A stretch of DNA of 64,000 nt from DASUBV01 sp036510065 (GTDB lineage: Bacteria; Actinomycetota; Actinomycetes; Streptosporangiales; Streptosporangiaceae). Under the pieces are notes generated by a model. The model saw only the letters and a program-made list of their open reading frames with translations, made no database searches and had not been told where the DNA came from. Of this stretch, positions 1-8,640 are shown piece after piece. A program made the position numbers and the translations under genes. How positions within the stretch are numbered: the stretch's first letter is position 1; each line of letters starts with the position of its first letter. The stretch is taken from NCBI GenBank assembly GCA_036510065.1, contig DATCEO010000166.1, positions 177,258-241,257 on the forward strand, written 5' to 3'.

Positions 1-696
1 CGGGACCGTGAGGTAGGCCGCCAGGACCCGCCTGCCGATAGTCCGGGCCAGGTCCGTGTCGGTCGTGGGGCAGACGAAGACCCGCGCGATCAGCTCGCAG
101 TCCGGGCCCGCGGCCTCGCGGACCTGGGGGACATCGGCCGGCGAGAGCCAGTTCGTGATCGCCGCGTCCGCCTCCTTGGCCGCGAGCTTCAGCATTCCCG
201 GCCGCAGCGCCGCCAGGGCCAGAGCCGGCGGCACCTCGGGGGCCGGGTCGAGCCGGAACCCGTGCACGGCGAACGTCTCGAACCGCTGATCGACCTTCTC
301 CCCGGCCAGCGCCAGGCGCAGGAATTGCAGCATGTCCCGGGACCGCTGGAGCGGCTTCTCGAACGGGATCCCGTTCCACTGCTCGACGGCCACCTGGGAC
401 GACGTGCCGATCCCCATGACGAACCGGCCCGGCGCCAGGCTCGCGAGCGTCCCCGCGCTGACCGCGAGCGCGACGGGCGCCCGGGTATAGACGCCGGCGA
501 TCGCGGTGCCCAGCCGCAGCTCCGGTGCCCACTGCGAGGCCAGCACCAGCGGCGTGAACGCGTCCACCCCGTTCAGCTCCGCTGACCAGGCGTCGGTGTA
601 CCCCAGGATGGGCAGCGCCGTGACGATCTCGCGCTGGTCGGGCAGGCTGAGTCCGTGGAGCGGGAGCGTGATCCCCCAGCGCTGCGATCTGTCCAT
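1..696 (-). CDS. LLM-class F420-dependent oxidoreductase, 3' end outside window
   Basis: The reverse strand reads as one open frame of 232 codons from an ATG at 696 to the window edge, so the C-terminus is missing. The start is supported by a GGAGG ribosome site about 8 bases upstream. The protein begins with a WGITLPLHG strand and contains the stretch GRFVMGIGTSSQVAVEQWNG, typical of luciferase-like monooxygenases that use coenzyme F420 in actinomycetes; the family folds as a TIM barrel and acts on small organic substrates in the cytosol. The substrate cannot be read from the sequence. Family assignment is firm, the exact subfamily is not. Confidence 0.88.
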   Translation of the reverse strand, partial: MDRSQRWGITLPLHGLSLPDQREIVTALPILGYTDAWSAELNGVDAFTPLVLASQWAPELRLGTAIAGVYTRAPVALAVSAGTLASLAPGRFVMGIGTSSQVAVEQWNGIPFEKPLQRSRDMLQFLRLALAGEKVDQRFETFAVHGFRLDPAPEVPPALALAALRPGMLKLAAKEADAAITNWLSPADVPQVREAAGPDCELIARVFVCPTTDTDLARTIGRRVLAAYLTVP

Positions 697-919
697 GTGG
701 TGCTTCCTCCCAGGGTTCCGGTGCCTGCCATTGTGGCGGATTTCGGATCACCGCCAGCGGGCGGGATGCCGACCCAGCCCCCGGCCGGGCCCAGGCCCCG
801 CGCCGCCCCGGCCACGCCGGTGCTGGCTTGCCGGGCGGTGTAGCAGGGCCGTGGCAGGCCGGCGGTCTGGACGGTGATGTCCCAGGCGGGAACTCGGTGC
901 TGAGCTGCTGGCAGGTGGC

Positions 920-1255
920 CAGGGACCCGGCCAGCTCATCGGCGGCCGGGCTGGTGTCGGTGAGGTCGAACCCGGCGAGGATGAGCGCGGTCTCGATCTC
1001 GGTGATCCGGCGGGGTCCCAGGCCGCGGATTTCGGTGAGGCGGTGCTGGCGGCAGAGCCGGGCGGCGTCCCCGGCGGTGCGGGCGTCGGCGGCGGCGTGG
1101 CGGAGCGGGTTGAGGGCGCTGGGGGACAGGAGCGGCCGCAGGCAGTCGAGCGGGCAGTCGGGGGTGCTGGCGTGCCCGGCGCGGGTGCAGGGCTGCGGGG
1201 CGGAGGTGCTGGCGGCGGGGTCGGATGCAGGACGGCCGGCCGGCGACAAGTAAGA
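920..1255 (-). pseudogene. Degenerate stretch with helix-hairpin-helix / RNAP alpha-CTD-like remnant
   Basis: The 693 bases between the oxidoreductase and the PsiE-like gene have no convincing intact gene. One reverse frame reads TAGDAARLCRQHRLTEIRG followed by LGPRRITEIETALILAGFDL, which resembles the helix-hairpin-helix of the RNA polymerase alpha C-terminal domain and related small actinomycete proteins. No start codon with a ribosome site precedes it in that frame, and protein-like sequence further upstream (about 1265-1364) lies in another frame. I read it as a decayed gene. The rest (697-919 and 1256-1389) shows nothing I can name. Confidence 0.3.
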
Positions 1256-1389
1256 ACCGGAACGCGTCGTAGAAGGTATCCCACTGGCAGAAGCCCAGGG
1301 CCACCGACGTCAGCGTCTCATACAAGCGAACCGTGCCGAGAAGCGTCCCCTGGTCACAGAACACCCGGGCGAATACCCGGCCGGCGCGG

Positions 1390-1980
1390 TTATTCCTGGC
1401 GCTTCTCGAAGCGGCTGACCGCGATGAGGCCGGCGATGAAGACCGCCACCATCGCCAGCAGCAGGGCCAGTTGTGAGGTGCTGATCCTCGCTTGCCCCGT
1501 GCTGCTGGGGGTTAGCACGAAGAGGATCCGCCGGATGACGGCCACCAGCCCGACGACGATGAACGGCTGGGCGATCAGCCGGTGCGCGCGCAGTGACAGC
1601 GCCACCGTGTGCACGATCTCCACCAGGATCAACACGAGCAGGACGCGGTCTAGCAGGAAGGTGGCCTCGTCCAGGATCGGCGCCTTGGCTGACACGCTGT
1701 GCGCGAAGTCGTAGATGCCGGAGATCAGCAGGACCCCGGCCAGTGCGATCAGCACGATGCCGACGATCACCGTCACGATGTCCTGGGCGTGCTCCAGGGC
1801 CCAGATCGACCCCTCCACGCTGCGGATGCTGTGCCGCCGGGATACCGGGCCGCCCGGGGTCGCGGCGGGATCGGCGGCCACAGGGGGGTCAGTGGGCGGA
1901 GCGAGATCGGGCGGAGCTTTGGCGAGGTCCGCTGGCGCCCCCCGCGGCTCGCCCGCGGGGCCCGTGCTCAAGGTCGGCAT
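1390..1980 (-). CDS. PsiE-like (phosphate-starvation-inducible E family) membrane protein
   Basis: 196 residues. About 55 N-terminal residues are Pro/Ala-rich and soluble, followed by four hydrophobic segments (around residues 67-90, 103-125, 135-158 and 165-187), the four-helix layout of the PsiE family. The motif VEIVHTVALSLRAHRL between helices 2 and 3 is the family's charged loop. Function in the family is unknown beyond phosphate-starvation induction in enterobacteria; no PHO-box was seen here. The N-terminal extension is longer than usual, so a downstream start is possible. It follows the TetR gene on the same strand after 234 bases that hold a perfect palindrome. Confidence 0.75.
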   Translation of the reverse strand: MPTLSTGPAGEPRGAPADLAKAPPDLAPPTDPPVAADPAATPGGPVSRRHSIRSVEGSIWALEHAQDIVTVIVGIVLIALAGVLLISGIYDFAHSVSAKAPILDEATFLLDRVLLVLILVEIVHTVALSLRAHRLIAQPFIVVGLVAVIRRILFVLTPSSTGQARISTSQLALLLAMVAVFIAGLIAVSRFEKRQE

Positions 1981-2180
1981 CTGCCCATGATGGCCGATGC
2001 GATCCGCCGGGAGAGGTGCGATGACCTTTCCGCCGGTCAGGCGATGTCGTCGCCGTCGCGATCCGCCTCCAGCTCAGCCAGGTCAGCGGGAATTACCTGC
2101 GAGACCGCGGAGGTGCCGGCCACTGGCCGGCGCCTTGTGCACCACCCTGCTAGCTGCAACCGGCATCACGAACAAGAGCC

Positions 2181-2205
2181 TTGGACCGTACCGGGTACGG
2201 TCCAA
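2181..2205. promoter_or_regulatory. 25-bp perfect palindrome between tetR and psiE-like gene
   Basis: Two 12-base arms, TTGGACCGTACC and its exact reverse complement, flank a single G. It starts 10 bases past the TetR stop codon and lies about 200 bases upstream of the psiE-like start. It could be an operator for the psiE-like gene (TetR sites often have this form) or a terminator hairpin for tetR; there is no U-run after it on either strand, which slightly favours an operator. Confidence 0.5.
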
Positions 2206-2214
2206 TCGCAACCC

Positions 2215-3087
2215 CTATGGCGCGGAGGATCGGTCGTGATCATGAAGGGGACTGAGCGGCGGCCCGATCAGGTCGGCCATCTGGTCGACCGCGTAGCCGA
2301 AGAAGTCGTCGCTCGGGTCGGCCGTGCCGACCAGCTGCCCGAACAGCTCGAAGCTGATCATGCCGAACAGCTGGGTCCAGGCGATCAGCGCGCGGGCCAG
2401 CACCGGTGCCGGGACCCCCGGAGCGATGGCGGCGCTCAGCGCCTCGGCCTGCCCGGCTAGCAGGCCCGGCAGCGGCGGCCCGGAGGCCGGGTCCGCCTGA
2501 TCCGCCACCTGCCCGTCCGCCTGATCCGCGGCCCGCCCGTCTGCCCGCCCGGCCGTCTGCCGCGGTCGCGGACCGGCCGGCTGCCCCGCTTCCAGGCCCC
2601 CCGGCCGGCCTGCTCCCTGGCTGGCAGCTTGCGGCCAGGCTTCGGCCAGCAGCCCGCCGAAGACCACCGCGACCCGCGCGGCCGAGGCGATGGTCTCCTG
2701 CGGAGCCTGGTAACCGGGGACCGGTGAGCCGTAGATGAGCGCGTACTCGTGCGGGTGGTCGATGGCCCAGGCGCGGATGGCCTGGCAGCAGGCCCGCCAG
2801 CGGCGGCGGGGGTCGTCGGCCGGCCGGGCGGCGGCGGCAGCCTCGGCGCCGGCTCCGAGCGAGTCGTAGGCGTCGATGATCAGTGCCGTCAGCAGGTCGT
2901 CCCGGCTCGGGAAGTACCGGTACAGCGCCGAGGAGACCATGCCCAGCTCGCGGGCGACCGCGCGCAGCGACAGCCGCTGCGCTCCCTCGGCGGCCAGCTG
3001 ACGGCGTGCCTCCTCCTTGATCTCCCGGGTGATCTGGGCCCGGGCCCGCTCGCGCGCGTTCTGGCCGGCGCTCCGCGTGTTCGTCAT
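2215..3087 (-). CDS. TetR/AcrR-family transcriptional regulator
   Basis: 290 residues. The N-terminal TetR helix-turn-helix is clear (LSLRAVARELGMVSSALYRY, about residues 40-60, then FPSRDDLL). The C-terminal ligand domain has the WHG-type pattern (RAWAIDHPHEYALIYGSPVP and later WTQLFGMISFELFG). Between the two parts of the ligand domain is a low-complexity insert of repeated Gly/Arg/Ala/Asp (GRADGRAADQADGQVADQAD, about 185-205), encoded by near-repeats and probably a disordered loop. It is divergent from the F420-type reductase at 3235, with inverted operators between them, so it probably represses that gene and itself. Confidence 0.9.
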   Translation of the reverse strand: MTNTRSAGQNARERARAQITREIKEEARRQLAAEGAQRLSLRAVARELGMVSSALYRYFPSRDDLLTALIIDAYDSLGAGAEAAAAARPADDPRRRWRACCQAIRAWAIDHPHEYALIYGSPVPGYQAPQETIASAARVAVVFGGLLAEAWPQAASQGAGRPGGLEAGQPAGPRPRQTAGRADGRAADQADGQVADQADPASGPPLPGLLAGQAEALSAAIAPGVPAPVLARALIAWTQLFGMISFELFGQLVGTADPSDDFFGYAVDQMADLIGPPLSPLHDHDRSSAP

Positions 3088-3108
3088 GGGACCAGTCTGG
3101 CACTTCCG

Positions 3109-3173
3109 AGATCAGTGTTCAATTAAGAGAGCGTTGCTCTTGACCTGCGCAGGATCTAGCGGAACACTGATCT
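3109..3173. promoter_or_regulatory. Paired 12-bp inverted operator sites in the TetR/reductase divergent promoter
   Basis: AGATCAGTGTTC at 3109-3120 recurs as its exact reverse complement, GAACACTGATCT, at 3162-3173. A second shared element, TTAAGAGAG, follows at 3123-3131 and at 3173-3181. The two arms lie between the TetR start (3087) and the reductase start (3235), which is the expected place for autoregulatory TetR operators controlling both promoters. Confidence 0.6.
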
Positions 3174-3234
3174 TAAGAGAGATCACCGATCTCGTAACGG
3201 CAGCCAGGCCGGTACTAGAACTCCAGGAGCAGCC

Positions 3235-3702
3235 ATGTCTGACAGCAGCACTCGTTACGCCGTGCCGGCCACCGCGCCGGGCCGCCTGATGAACAAGCTG
3301 TTCAACTCCCTGGTCGCCAGGCTCACCAAGGCCGGGATCAGCGTGCTGGGCAGCCGGGTCCTCTACGTCCGCGGCCGCACCAGCGGCCAGTGGCGCACCA
3401 CCCCGGTCAACCTGCTGACCTACCAGGGAGGCCAGTACCTGGTCGCGCCGCGCGGGCACACCCAGTGGGTCCGGAACATGCGGGTGGCCGGCGGCGGCGA
3501 GCTGCGGGTAGGCCGGAAAGTGGAGAAGTTCACCGCCACCGAGCTGGCCGACTCCGACAAGCCGCAGGTGCTCCGGGCCTACCTGCAGCGCTGGAAGATG
3601 GAGGTCGGCGTTTTCTTCAACGGCGTCGGGCCCGACGCCAGCGACGCCCGGCTGCTGGAGATCGCCCCCGGCTACCCCGTATTCCGCATCACCATCAGGT
3701 GA
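3235..3702 (+). CDS. Nitroreductase / F420H2-dependent quinone reductase family protein (Ddn-like, DUF385)
   Basis: 155 residues, the usual length for the Ddn/DUF385 split-barrel family. Characteristic stretches are VLYVRGRTSGQWRTTPVNLL, YLVAPRGHTQWVRNMRVAGG and the C-terminal YPVFRIT. In mycobacteria such proteins reduce quinones or nitroimidazoles with F420H2, and the TSG and W-x-R-N motifs are around the F420 phosphate site. The start is preceded by CAGGAG. It is divergent from a TetR gene with shared operators, suggesting induction by a small lipophilic compound. Substrate unknown. Confidence 0.88.
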   Translation: MSDSSTRYAVPATAPGRLMNKLFNSLVARLTKAGISVLGSRVLYVRGRTSGQWRTTPVNLLTYQGGQYLVAPRGHTQWVRNMRVAGGGELRVGRKVEKFTATELADSDKPQVLRAYLQRWKMEVGVFFNGVGPDASDARLLEIAPGYPVFRITIR

Positions 3703-3726
3703 GAGGCCCGCGCCCGGCCCGGCTCG

Positions 3727-4647
3727 TCAGAGCCGGGCTTCCGCGGCGCGCCGGCTCAGCTCGCGCAGCCGGGCGCTGGTTTCCTCGTCGGCCGGGGTGT
3801 AGGTCACCATCCTGGTGCCGAGCCGCTGGCCCAGCCACAGATGGGTGTAGTTCAGCCGGAGCAGCCCGACCTCCTGGTGCAGGTAGCGCTTGGTGAGGTT
3901 CTCCGGGGCCGCAACCTCGTGCCGTTCCCAGAGCTCGGCGAACTCCGGCGATGCCTTCAGCAGCCGCGACACCAGGCACTTCCAGGCTGGCTCGGCGACA
4001 TGGTCGGCCATGGCCGCGCGGTACTCGGCCACCATCCGCCGGGTGGCGTCGGGCCAGTCGATGATGGCCACGCGGTGCGCCGGGCTGGTGAAGATCCGCC
4101 AGAGCGAGTTCCGCTCCTCGAACGGCAGGTCGCTCAGCGGGCCCATGAGCCGCTCATAGGTGGCGTTGTAGGAAAGGATGTCGTAGCGGGCGTTGCGGAC
4201 GCAGGCCGGGTAGGGCTCCAGCTGATCCAGGAGCAGCTGGAGCACGGGCGGTACCGCCTGGCAGTCGCCCTCGGCCGTGCCGTCCGGCGCGTCGGCCAGC
4301 CGGAACAGGTGCTCGCGCTCATGCGGATCCAGCAGCAGCGTGCGGGCGACCGCGTCCAGCACCTGCGGTGACGCGTTGATGTCGCGACCCTGCTCCAGCC
4401 ACGTGTACCAGGTGACGCCGACCCCGGCGAGCGTGGCCACCTCTTCCCGGCGCAGGCCGGGCGTGCGCCGCCGGGCGGCCGGCGGCAGGCCGACCTGCTC
4501 CGGGGCAATCCGCTCCCGGCGGCTGCGCAGGAACCCGGCCAGTTCCCTGCGGCGCAGCAGCAGGTCATGGCGGGCCGCCGCGCGCCGTCCGTCCGGGGCG
4601 GGGCGGCTGTCGGCCGCGGGCCGGGCCGCAGTAGCTGGCGTACTCAT
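3727..4647 (-). CDS. XRE-family regulator with MmyB-like ligand-binding domain
   Basis: 306 residues from the MSTPAT start; an ATG nine bases upstream is also possible. The XRE helix-turn-helix spans about residues 50-105 (RRTPGLRREEVATLAGVGVT then WYTWLEQGRDINAS), the signature of MmyB-type regulators, followed by the PAS-like MLTR domain (about 135-300: NARYDILSYNATYERLMG, RMVAEYRA, FAELWERHEVA). Family members bind fatty-acyl ligands. It is divergent from the DHA2 exporter gene at 4750, a common pair in actinomycetes, so it probably controls that exporter. Confidence 0.9.
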   Translation of the reverse strand: MSTPATAARPAADSRPAPDGRRAAARHDLLLRRRELAGFLRSRRERIAPEQVGLPPAARRRTPGLRREEVATLAGVGVTWYTWLEQGRDINASPQVLDAVARTLLLDPHEREHLFRLADAPDGTAEGDCQAVPPVLQLLLDQLEPYPACVRNARYDILSYNATYERLMGPLSDLPFEERNSLWRIFTSPAHRVAIIDWPDATRRMVAEYRAAMADHVAEPAWKCLVSRLLKASPEFAELWERHEVAAPENLTKRYLHQEVGLLRLNYTHLWLGQRLGTRMVTYTPADEETSARLRELSRRAAEARL

Positions 4648-4749
4648 GACTACCATCTTGCCATGGGTTCAATGGGGTTGCCAGGTACCTCCACTACCAG
4701 TATCAGCAGGCTCTAGTACCCGGCTGAGAAAGGCAGCCAGTATGACGGT

Positions 4750-6268
4750 ATGCCCTCACCACTGGATTCCGCTGACGTCGCTACGACCAGCCTCGGCCCC
4801 CCGCCGGAGCTGACCGCGGGTCCCGCGACCGACCGTCTCCGCCCCCTTCTTGACCACCTCCGCGCCGGGCGCCCCGCCCCGGCGCTGCTCACCGCCACCG
4901 GCCTGTTCGTCGTGCTGGTGGGCGTCCTGCTGCCGATGGTCGACTTCTTTCATCGTCAACGTGGCGCTCCCGACGATCGGCCGGGACCTGCACCCCAGCC
5001 CGCCGCTGCTGGAGCTGGTCGTCTCGGGATACGCCACCGCCTACGCGCTGCTCCTGATCCTGGGCGGCCGGCTGGGCGACAGCCTGGGCCGCAAGCGGCT
5101 CTTCCTGCTTGGCATGGCCGCCTTCACGATCACCTCGCTGGCCTGCGGCCTGGCCCCCACGGCGCTGTTCCTGGTCGTCGCGCGGGCGGCGCAGGGCGCG
5201 TCGGCGGCGCTGATGGTGCCCCAGGTCCTGGCCACGATCCAGGCCGCCACGACCGGGGAGCGCCGGGCGCGGGCGCTGGGCCGGTACGGGGCCACCGGCG
5301 GCATCGCCGCTGTCCTGGGCCAGCTGCTGGGCGGCCTCCTGGTGTCGGCGAACCTCGACGGCACCGGGTGGCGGCCGATCTTCCTGGTGAACGTCCCGAT
5401 CGGGCTGGCCGGGCTCCTGCTGGCCAGCCGCCACGTGCCAGACAGCCGGGCGGCCGTGGCGGCCCGGATCGACGTTCCGGGAACGGTGCTGCTCGGCGTG
5501 ACCGTGCTGGCCGTGCTGATCCCGCTGACCGAGGGCCAGGCGCTGCGCTGGCCGGCCTGGGCGATCGGGCTGCTGGCCGCGGCACCGCTGGCGCTGGCCG
5601 CGCTCGCCGCGGTAGAGCTGCGCGCCGAGCGAGCTGGCCGGTCGCCGCTGGTGCCGCCCTCGCTGCTGCGGCATGCGAGCATGCGCAGCGGGCTGCTGCT
5701 GGCGCTGCCCTTCTTCGCCGGCTTCGGCGCCTTCATGTTCTGCTACGCCCTGCTGGTCCAGCAGGGCCTGCATGACAGCCCGCTGGTCGCCGGGGCCGGG
5801 CTGGTGCCGATGGCGGCAGCCTTCCTGCTCGCCTCCCTGTCCACCTCGAGGCTGCTGGCCAGGTTCGGCGCCCGCGTCCTTGCGGCCGGGGCGGCGGCGC
5901 AGGGCGCGGGCCTGGTCATCCTCGGCCTGACGGTGCTGGCGGACTGGCCGCACGTGTCGGTCCTCGTGCTGGCTCCCGGCATGGTGGTGGCCGGCTTCGG
6001 CCAGGGCCTGGTCATGAGCCCGCTGTTCGGCCTGGTGCTCTCCGAGGTGCCGCCGGCGGTGGCCGGCGCGGGCGGCGGCGTGCTCACCACCACCCAGCAG
6101 ACCGCCCTGGCGCTCGGCGTCGCCACCCTCGGCACGCTATTCCTGGCGCTGGCCAGGGACGGGGCGGGGATGCGCGACGGGTTTCTGGTCGTCGTGGCCG
6201 TCCAGGTCGTCATCGCGGCGGGCCTGGGCCTTGGTGCCCGCCGCCTGCCGGGCTGGCGCGCCGGCTGA
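4750..6268 (+). pseudogene. DHA2-type MFS drug/H+ transporter, interrupted by a +1 frameshift
   Basis: A 14-helix drug:H+ antiporter in two frames. The frame from 4750 gives the N-terminus through TATGLFVVLVGVLLPMVDFF, then the frame changes and continues VNVALPTIGRDLH to 6268. The break sits at the T-run 4948-4950; removing one T restores the conserved 'DFFIVNVALPTI' helix-1 motif and a protein of about 505 residues. The rest looks intact (motif A GGRLGDSLGRKRLF, motif C-like GGIAAVLGQLLGG). A single-base homopolymer change may be a sequencing error or a recent inactivation. It is divergent from the MmyB-type regulator. Confidence 0.85.
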
Positions 6269-6350
6269 CGCCGCGCGCTGAGAGCGGTCCGGGCCGCGCT
6301 GGTGACAGCGCGGCCCGGACTCCCCGGCGGTATCGCGGCCCTCGCCCGGA

Positions 6351-7145
6351 TCAGCAGACCGTCGCCTGCCCGGCCCACGGACACGGGGACACGGTGGTCA
6401 GCCCGCCGATGTCCAGGCCCTCGCGCCAGATCACCCTGGCGCGTCCCGTCCAGGCGGAGATGGCCAGGAAGCTGCCCGCGGAGGTCGCCCCGTAGAGCTG
6501 GCGCCCCGCGGCCACCAGTCCCCACACGCGGTGGTAGCCCGTCCGGCCCACGATCCGGGCGGCTCCCGTGCGCACGTTGACCGTGGCCAGGATCGACTCG
6601 GCTGAATGCGGCCGGGTCACGGTGGCGTAGAGCCGGTGGTTAGCGAAGACGAGATCGCCCGACGAGCCGAGGCCGTGCCCGTACCGGCCGATAACGGCGG
6701 CCCGGCCGGTCCGGGGATTGACCCGGAAGAATTCCCCGTGCTGGTCAGCACCGTAGAGGGCGTCAGTTCCCGGCTGGGTGGCCAGCGCGTTGGCGGCCGT
6801 GATGCCGAGCGACCCGATCTTGTGCCGGGCCCCGCTGGCGGGGCTCAGCCGGTACAGAGCCGTGAAGCTAATGGCGTAGAGGATCCCGTGCCGGAAGGCC
6901 AGGTCGGTGAGCCTGGTCCCGGCGCGGCCGGCCAGGACGGCCCGGTGCGAGCGCGGGTACAGACGGTAGAGCGCGCTGTCGGCGGCGAACGTGACGCCGT
7001 AGACCAGCCGTGGCGGCATGGGCCTGGCCGGCGCGGCGCTGGCCGCCGCGGGAGCCAGCGTGAGCGTGCCTGCGGCAGCCAGCGTGAGCACGGCGGCCAG
7101 CGGACGTTGTAACAGCAGTTTCCGGAATCTCGCATAGGACGTCAT
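6351..7145 (-). CDS. Secreted beta-propeller-like protein
   Basis: 264 residues from MTSYARFRK. A Sec-type signal peptide is visible: basic start, a hydrophobic core (AAVLTLAAAGTLTLAPAAAS) and an AxA cleavage site at about residue 38. The mature part is made of repeated 35-45-residue blocks with a L-Y-R-L/V-x-P-x-T/S-G pattern (LYRLSPASGARHKIGSLG, FFRVNPRTGRAAVIGRYG, LATVNVRTGAARIVGRTG), as in WD40/YVTN-like propellers. Probably extracellular or wall-associated. No enzymatic residues seen. It is preceded by 145 bases with no other gene. Confidence 0.7.
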   Translation of the reverse strand: MTSYARFRKLLLQRPLAAVLTLAAAGTLTLAPAAASAAPARPMPPRLVYGVTFAADSALYRLYPRSHRAVLAGRAGTRLTDLAFRHGILYAISFTALYRLSPASGARHKIGSLGITAANALATQPGTDALYGADQHGEFFRVNPRTGRAAVIGRYGHGLGSSGDLVFANHRLYATVTRPHSAESILATVNVRTGAARIVGRTGYHRVWGLVAAGRQLYGATSAGSFLAISAWTGRARVIWREGLDIGGLTTVSPCPWAGQATVC

Positions 7146-7295
7146 GGCTAGCCCCCGGGCCATCTCAGAAAGTAATCAGCAACTGGCCGATAGTAACAGC
7201 GCCCTGGTCAGGACGGCCTCACCTGGCCAAGGCCGACTTCCCGGCGGTTGAGGGCTTCCCGGCGGCAGGGCTACCCGGCAGGTGCGGGACTCCCG

Positions 7296-7319
7296 GCCGG
7301 TCAGCCGGTCAGCCGGTCA
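7296..7319. repeat. Three tandem copies of GCCGGTCA at the PHP gene stop
   Basis: The 8-base unit GCCGGTCA is repeated three times exactly and covers the stop codon and last codons of the PHP hydrolase gene. It is a short slippage repeat that could vary between strains; no function is evident. Confidence 0.6.
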
Positions 7320-8526
7320 GGGCCAGGGTGGCGCCGGTTGGGTCGACCAGCCGGTGGCAGCCCGGCGCGGCCGGGAACTTGGCCAGCGGCCCGCGGACCC
7401 GAGCCTTGGGTCCGTCAGGGCCGGTCAGGATCGCCCCGTCCGCGGCGCTGGCCACCAGCTCATCGCCGACCCGCAGCAGGACCGCGCCGTCCCGGCTCGC
7501 CGACACGGCCGTCCGGCCGGCCCGGAGCGCCTCCAGGATCGCCGCCGGGTCGTCGGCCTCCGCCTCGGCCCAGGTGGTCGGGGTGCCCGGCAGCGCGTCG
7601 TTTCCCGGCCGGTGCCAGTCGCTGCCGCCGACCGGGATCGCCGCCGGATCCCAGGCCATCCACCAGCCCAGGGGAGTGGTCCAGTGGGTGTCCAGCCAGC
7701 TCCAGTGCCAGACCTCCAGCAGCGGCGGCCGGCGCTTCATCGGCGTGGCCCAGCTCACGTGGCCGCCGATCGGGTGGTTAACCGACAGCAGGCCGCCAGC
7801 CTGCTCGGTGGCCTCCAGCCAGGCATCTGGCGGCTCGCGGAAGTCGACCCAGCCGATGTCGCCGAGCGCGTTGGCGTGCCCGGTGTCGATCGTCAGCTCC
7901 TGGCCGGGCACCAGCACGATGCCGTGCGCCGCCGCCGCCGCGGGCAGTTCGGCATGGTGGCTGACGGTGTTGTGATCGGTGACCGCGATGAACTCCATGC
8001 CCTGTCCGGCCGCGAACCTGGCCAGCTCGGGCACCGTCATCACGCCGTCCGAATGCACGGTGTGCGTGTGCAGGTCGCCGGCCAGCCAGCGGCGGCCGGC
8101 GGCGGCCGGCAGCTCACGGTGCGGCGGCCGGTCGAGCAGCGGGGGCAGGTCCTGGGGGACCGGGTCGGGCGTCAGCTCGCCGGGCGTGCTGGAGACCTCC
8201 ACGGTCACCCGGTACTCGGCGCCGCCCGGCGGCACCCGGTACAGCCCGATCACCACGTGCCAGGTCCCCGGCTCCAGCTCGCCGGGCAGGTAACCCGGCG
8301 TCGCCACGCCGGGGCAGATCACGAACGACCGGCGCGCGCCGCCGGACCAGCCGCGGAAGCCGTCGGCACCCATGCAGCCCAGGTCCATGACCGCGCCGGA
8401 CCGCTCGTACTCCAGCTCCGCGCCCAGTGCGCAGGCGCCGGGGGGCACATCCACTGGCAGGTACTGCCACGCCGAGACGAAACGATCTTCCAGGGTCCAG
8501 CGCCCGAGGTGCCGCGTAACGACCAT
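7309..8526 (-). CDS. CehA/McbA family PHP-domain metallohydrolase
   Basis: 405 residues. An N-terminal beta-rich domain (about 1-135) is followed by a PHP domain. The metal motifs are visible: GDLHTHTVHSDG (about 150-161), VTDHNT (about 184-189), the E of PGQEL, SVNHP, and GGSDWHRPG near residue 330. Family members include the carbaryl hydrolase CehA, but most are uncharacterised phosphoesterases or esterases, so substrate is open. The start codon is only 11 bases from the left repeat of the integrated element; its native promoter would have been on the far side of the element, so expression may be altered. Confidence 0.88.
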   Translation of the reverse strand: MVVTRHLGRWTLEDRFVSAWQYLPVDVPPGACALGAELEYERSGAVMDLGCMGADGFRGWSGGARRSFVICPGVATPGYLPGELEPGTWHVVIGLYRVPPGGAEYRVTVEVSSTPGELTPDPVPQDLPPLLDRPPHRELPAAAGRRWLAGDLHTHTVHSDGVMTVPELARFAAGQGMEFIAVTDHNTVSHHAELPAAAAAHGIVLVPGQELTIDTGHANALGDIGWVDFREPPDAWLEATEQAGGLLSVNHPIGGHVSWATPMKRRPPLLEVWHWSWLDTHWTTPLGWWMAWDPAAIPVGGSDWHRPGNDALPGTPTTWAEAEADDPAAILEALRAGRTAVSASRDGAVLLRVGDELVASAADGAILTGPDGPKARVRGPLAKFPAAPGCHRLVDPTGATLALTG

Positions 8527-8536
8527 GGGCTCATCT

Positions 8537-8574
8537 GATCAGACATCCGGTCCGGAGGCGACCGTCCACGCAGG
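8537..8574. repeat. attL: left 38-bp direct repeat of the element
   Basis: Begins GATCAGACATCCGGTCC and matches 23376-23413 at 37 of 38 positions (G here, C there at position 28 of the repeat). Inside it, TCCGG-T-CCGGA (8546-8556) is an inverted repeat of the kind that forms the arms of a tyrosine-recombinase core. It sits 66 bases from the integrase stop codon and 10 bases upstream of the PHP start codon. No tRNA features are present. Confidence 0.88.
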
Positions 8575-8640
8575 TAGAAGCTGTGACGGCGCCCCGCAGT
8601 GGCGCTCCTGATGCCGACCTGATGCTTCCCGCCCTGGAAA

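Noticed and set aside
1043..1714. 223-codon forward frame over the psiE-like gene
   Set aside because: Gly/Arg-rich and antisense to a convincing membrane protein gene.
7296..7319. CRISPR-like array
   Set aside because: Three contiguous 8-mers with no spacers. No true CRISPR array or cas gene was seen in the window.
8537..8574. attL as part of a tRNA gene
   Set aside because: No T-loop GTTCGA, no cloverleaf arms and no CCA-adjacent acceptor strand in or next to the repeat.
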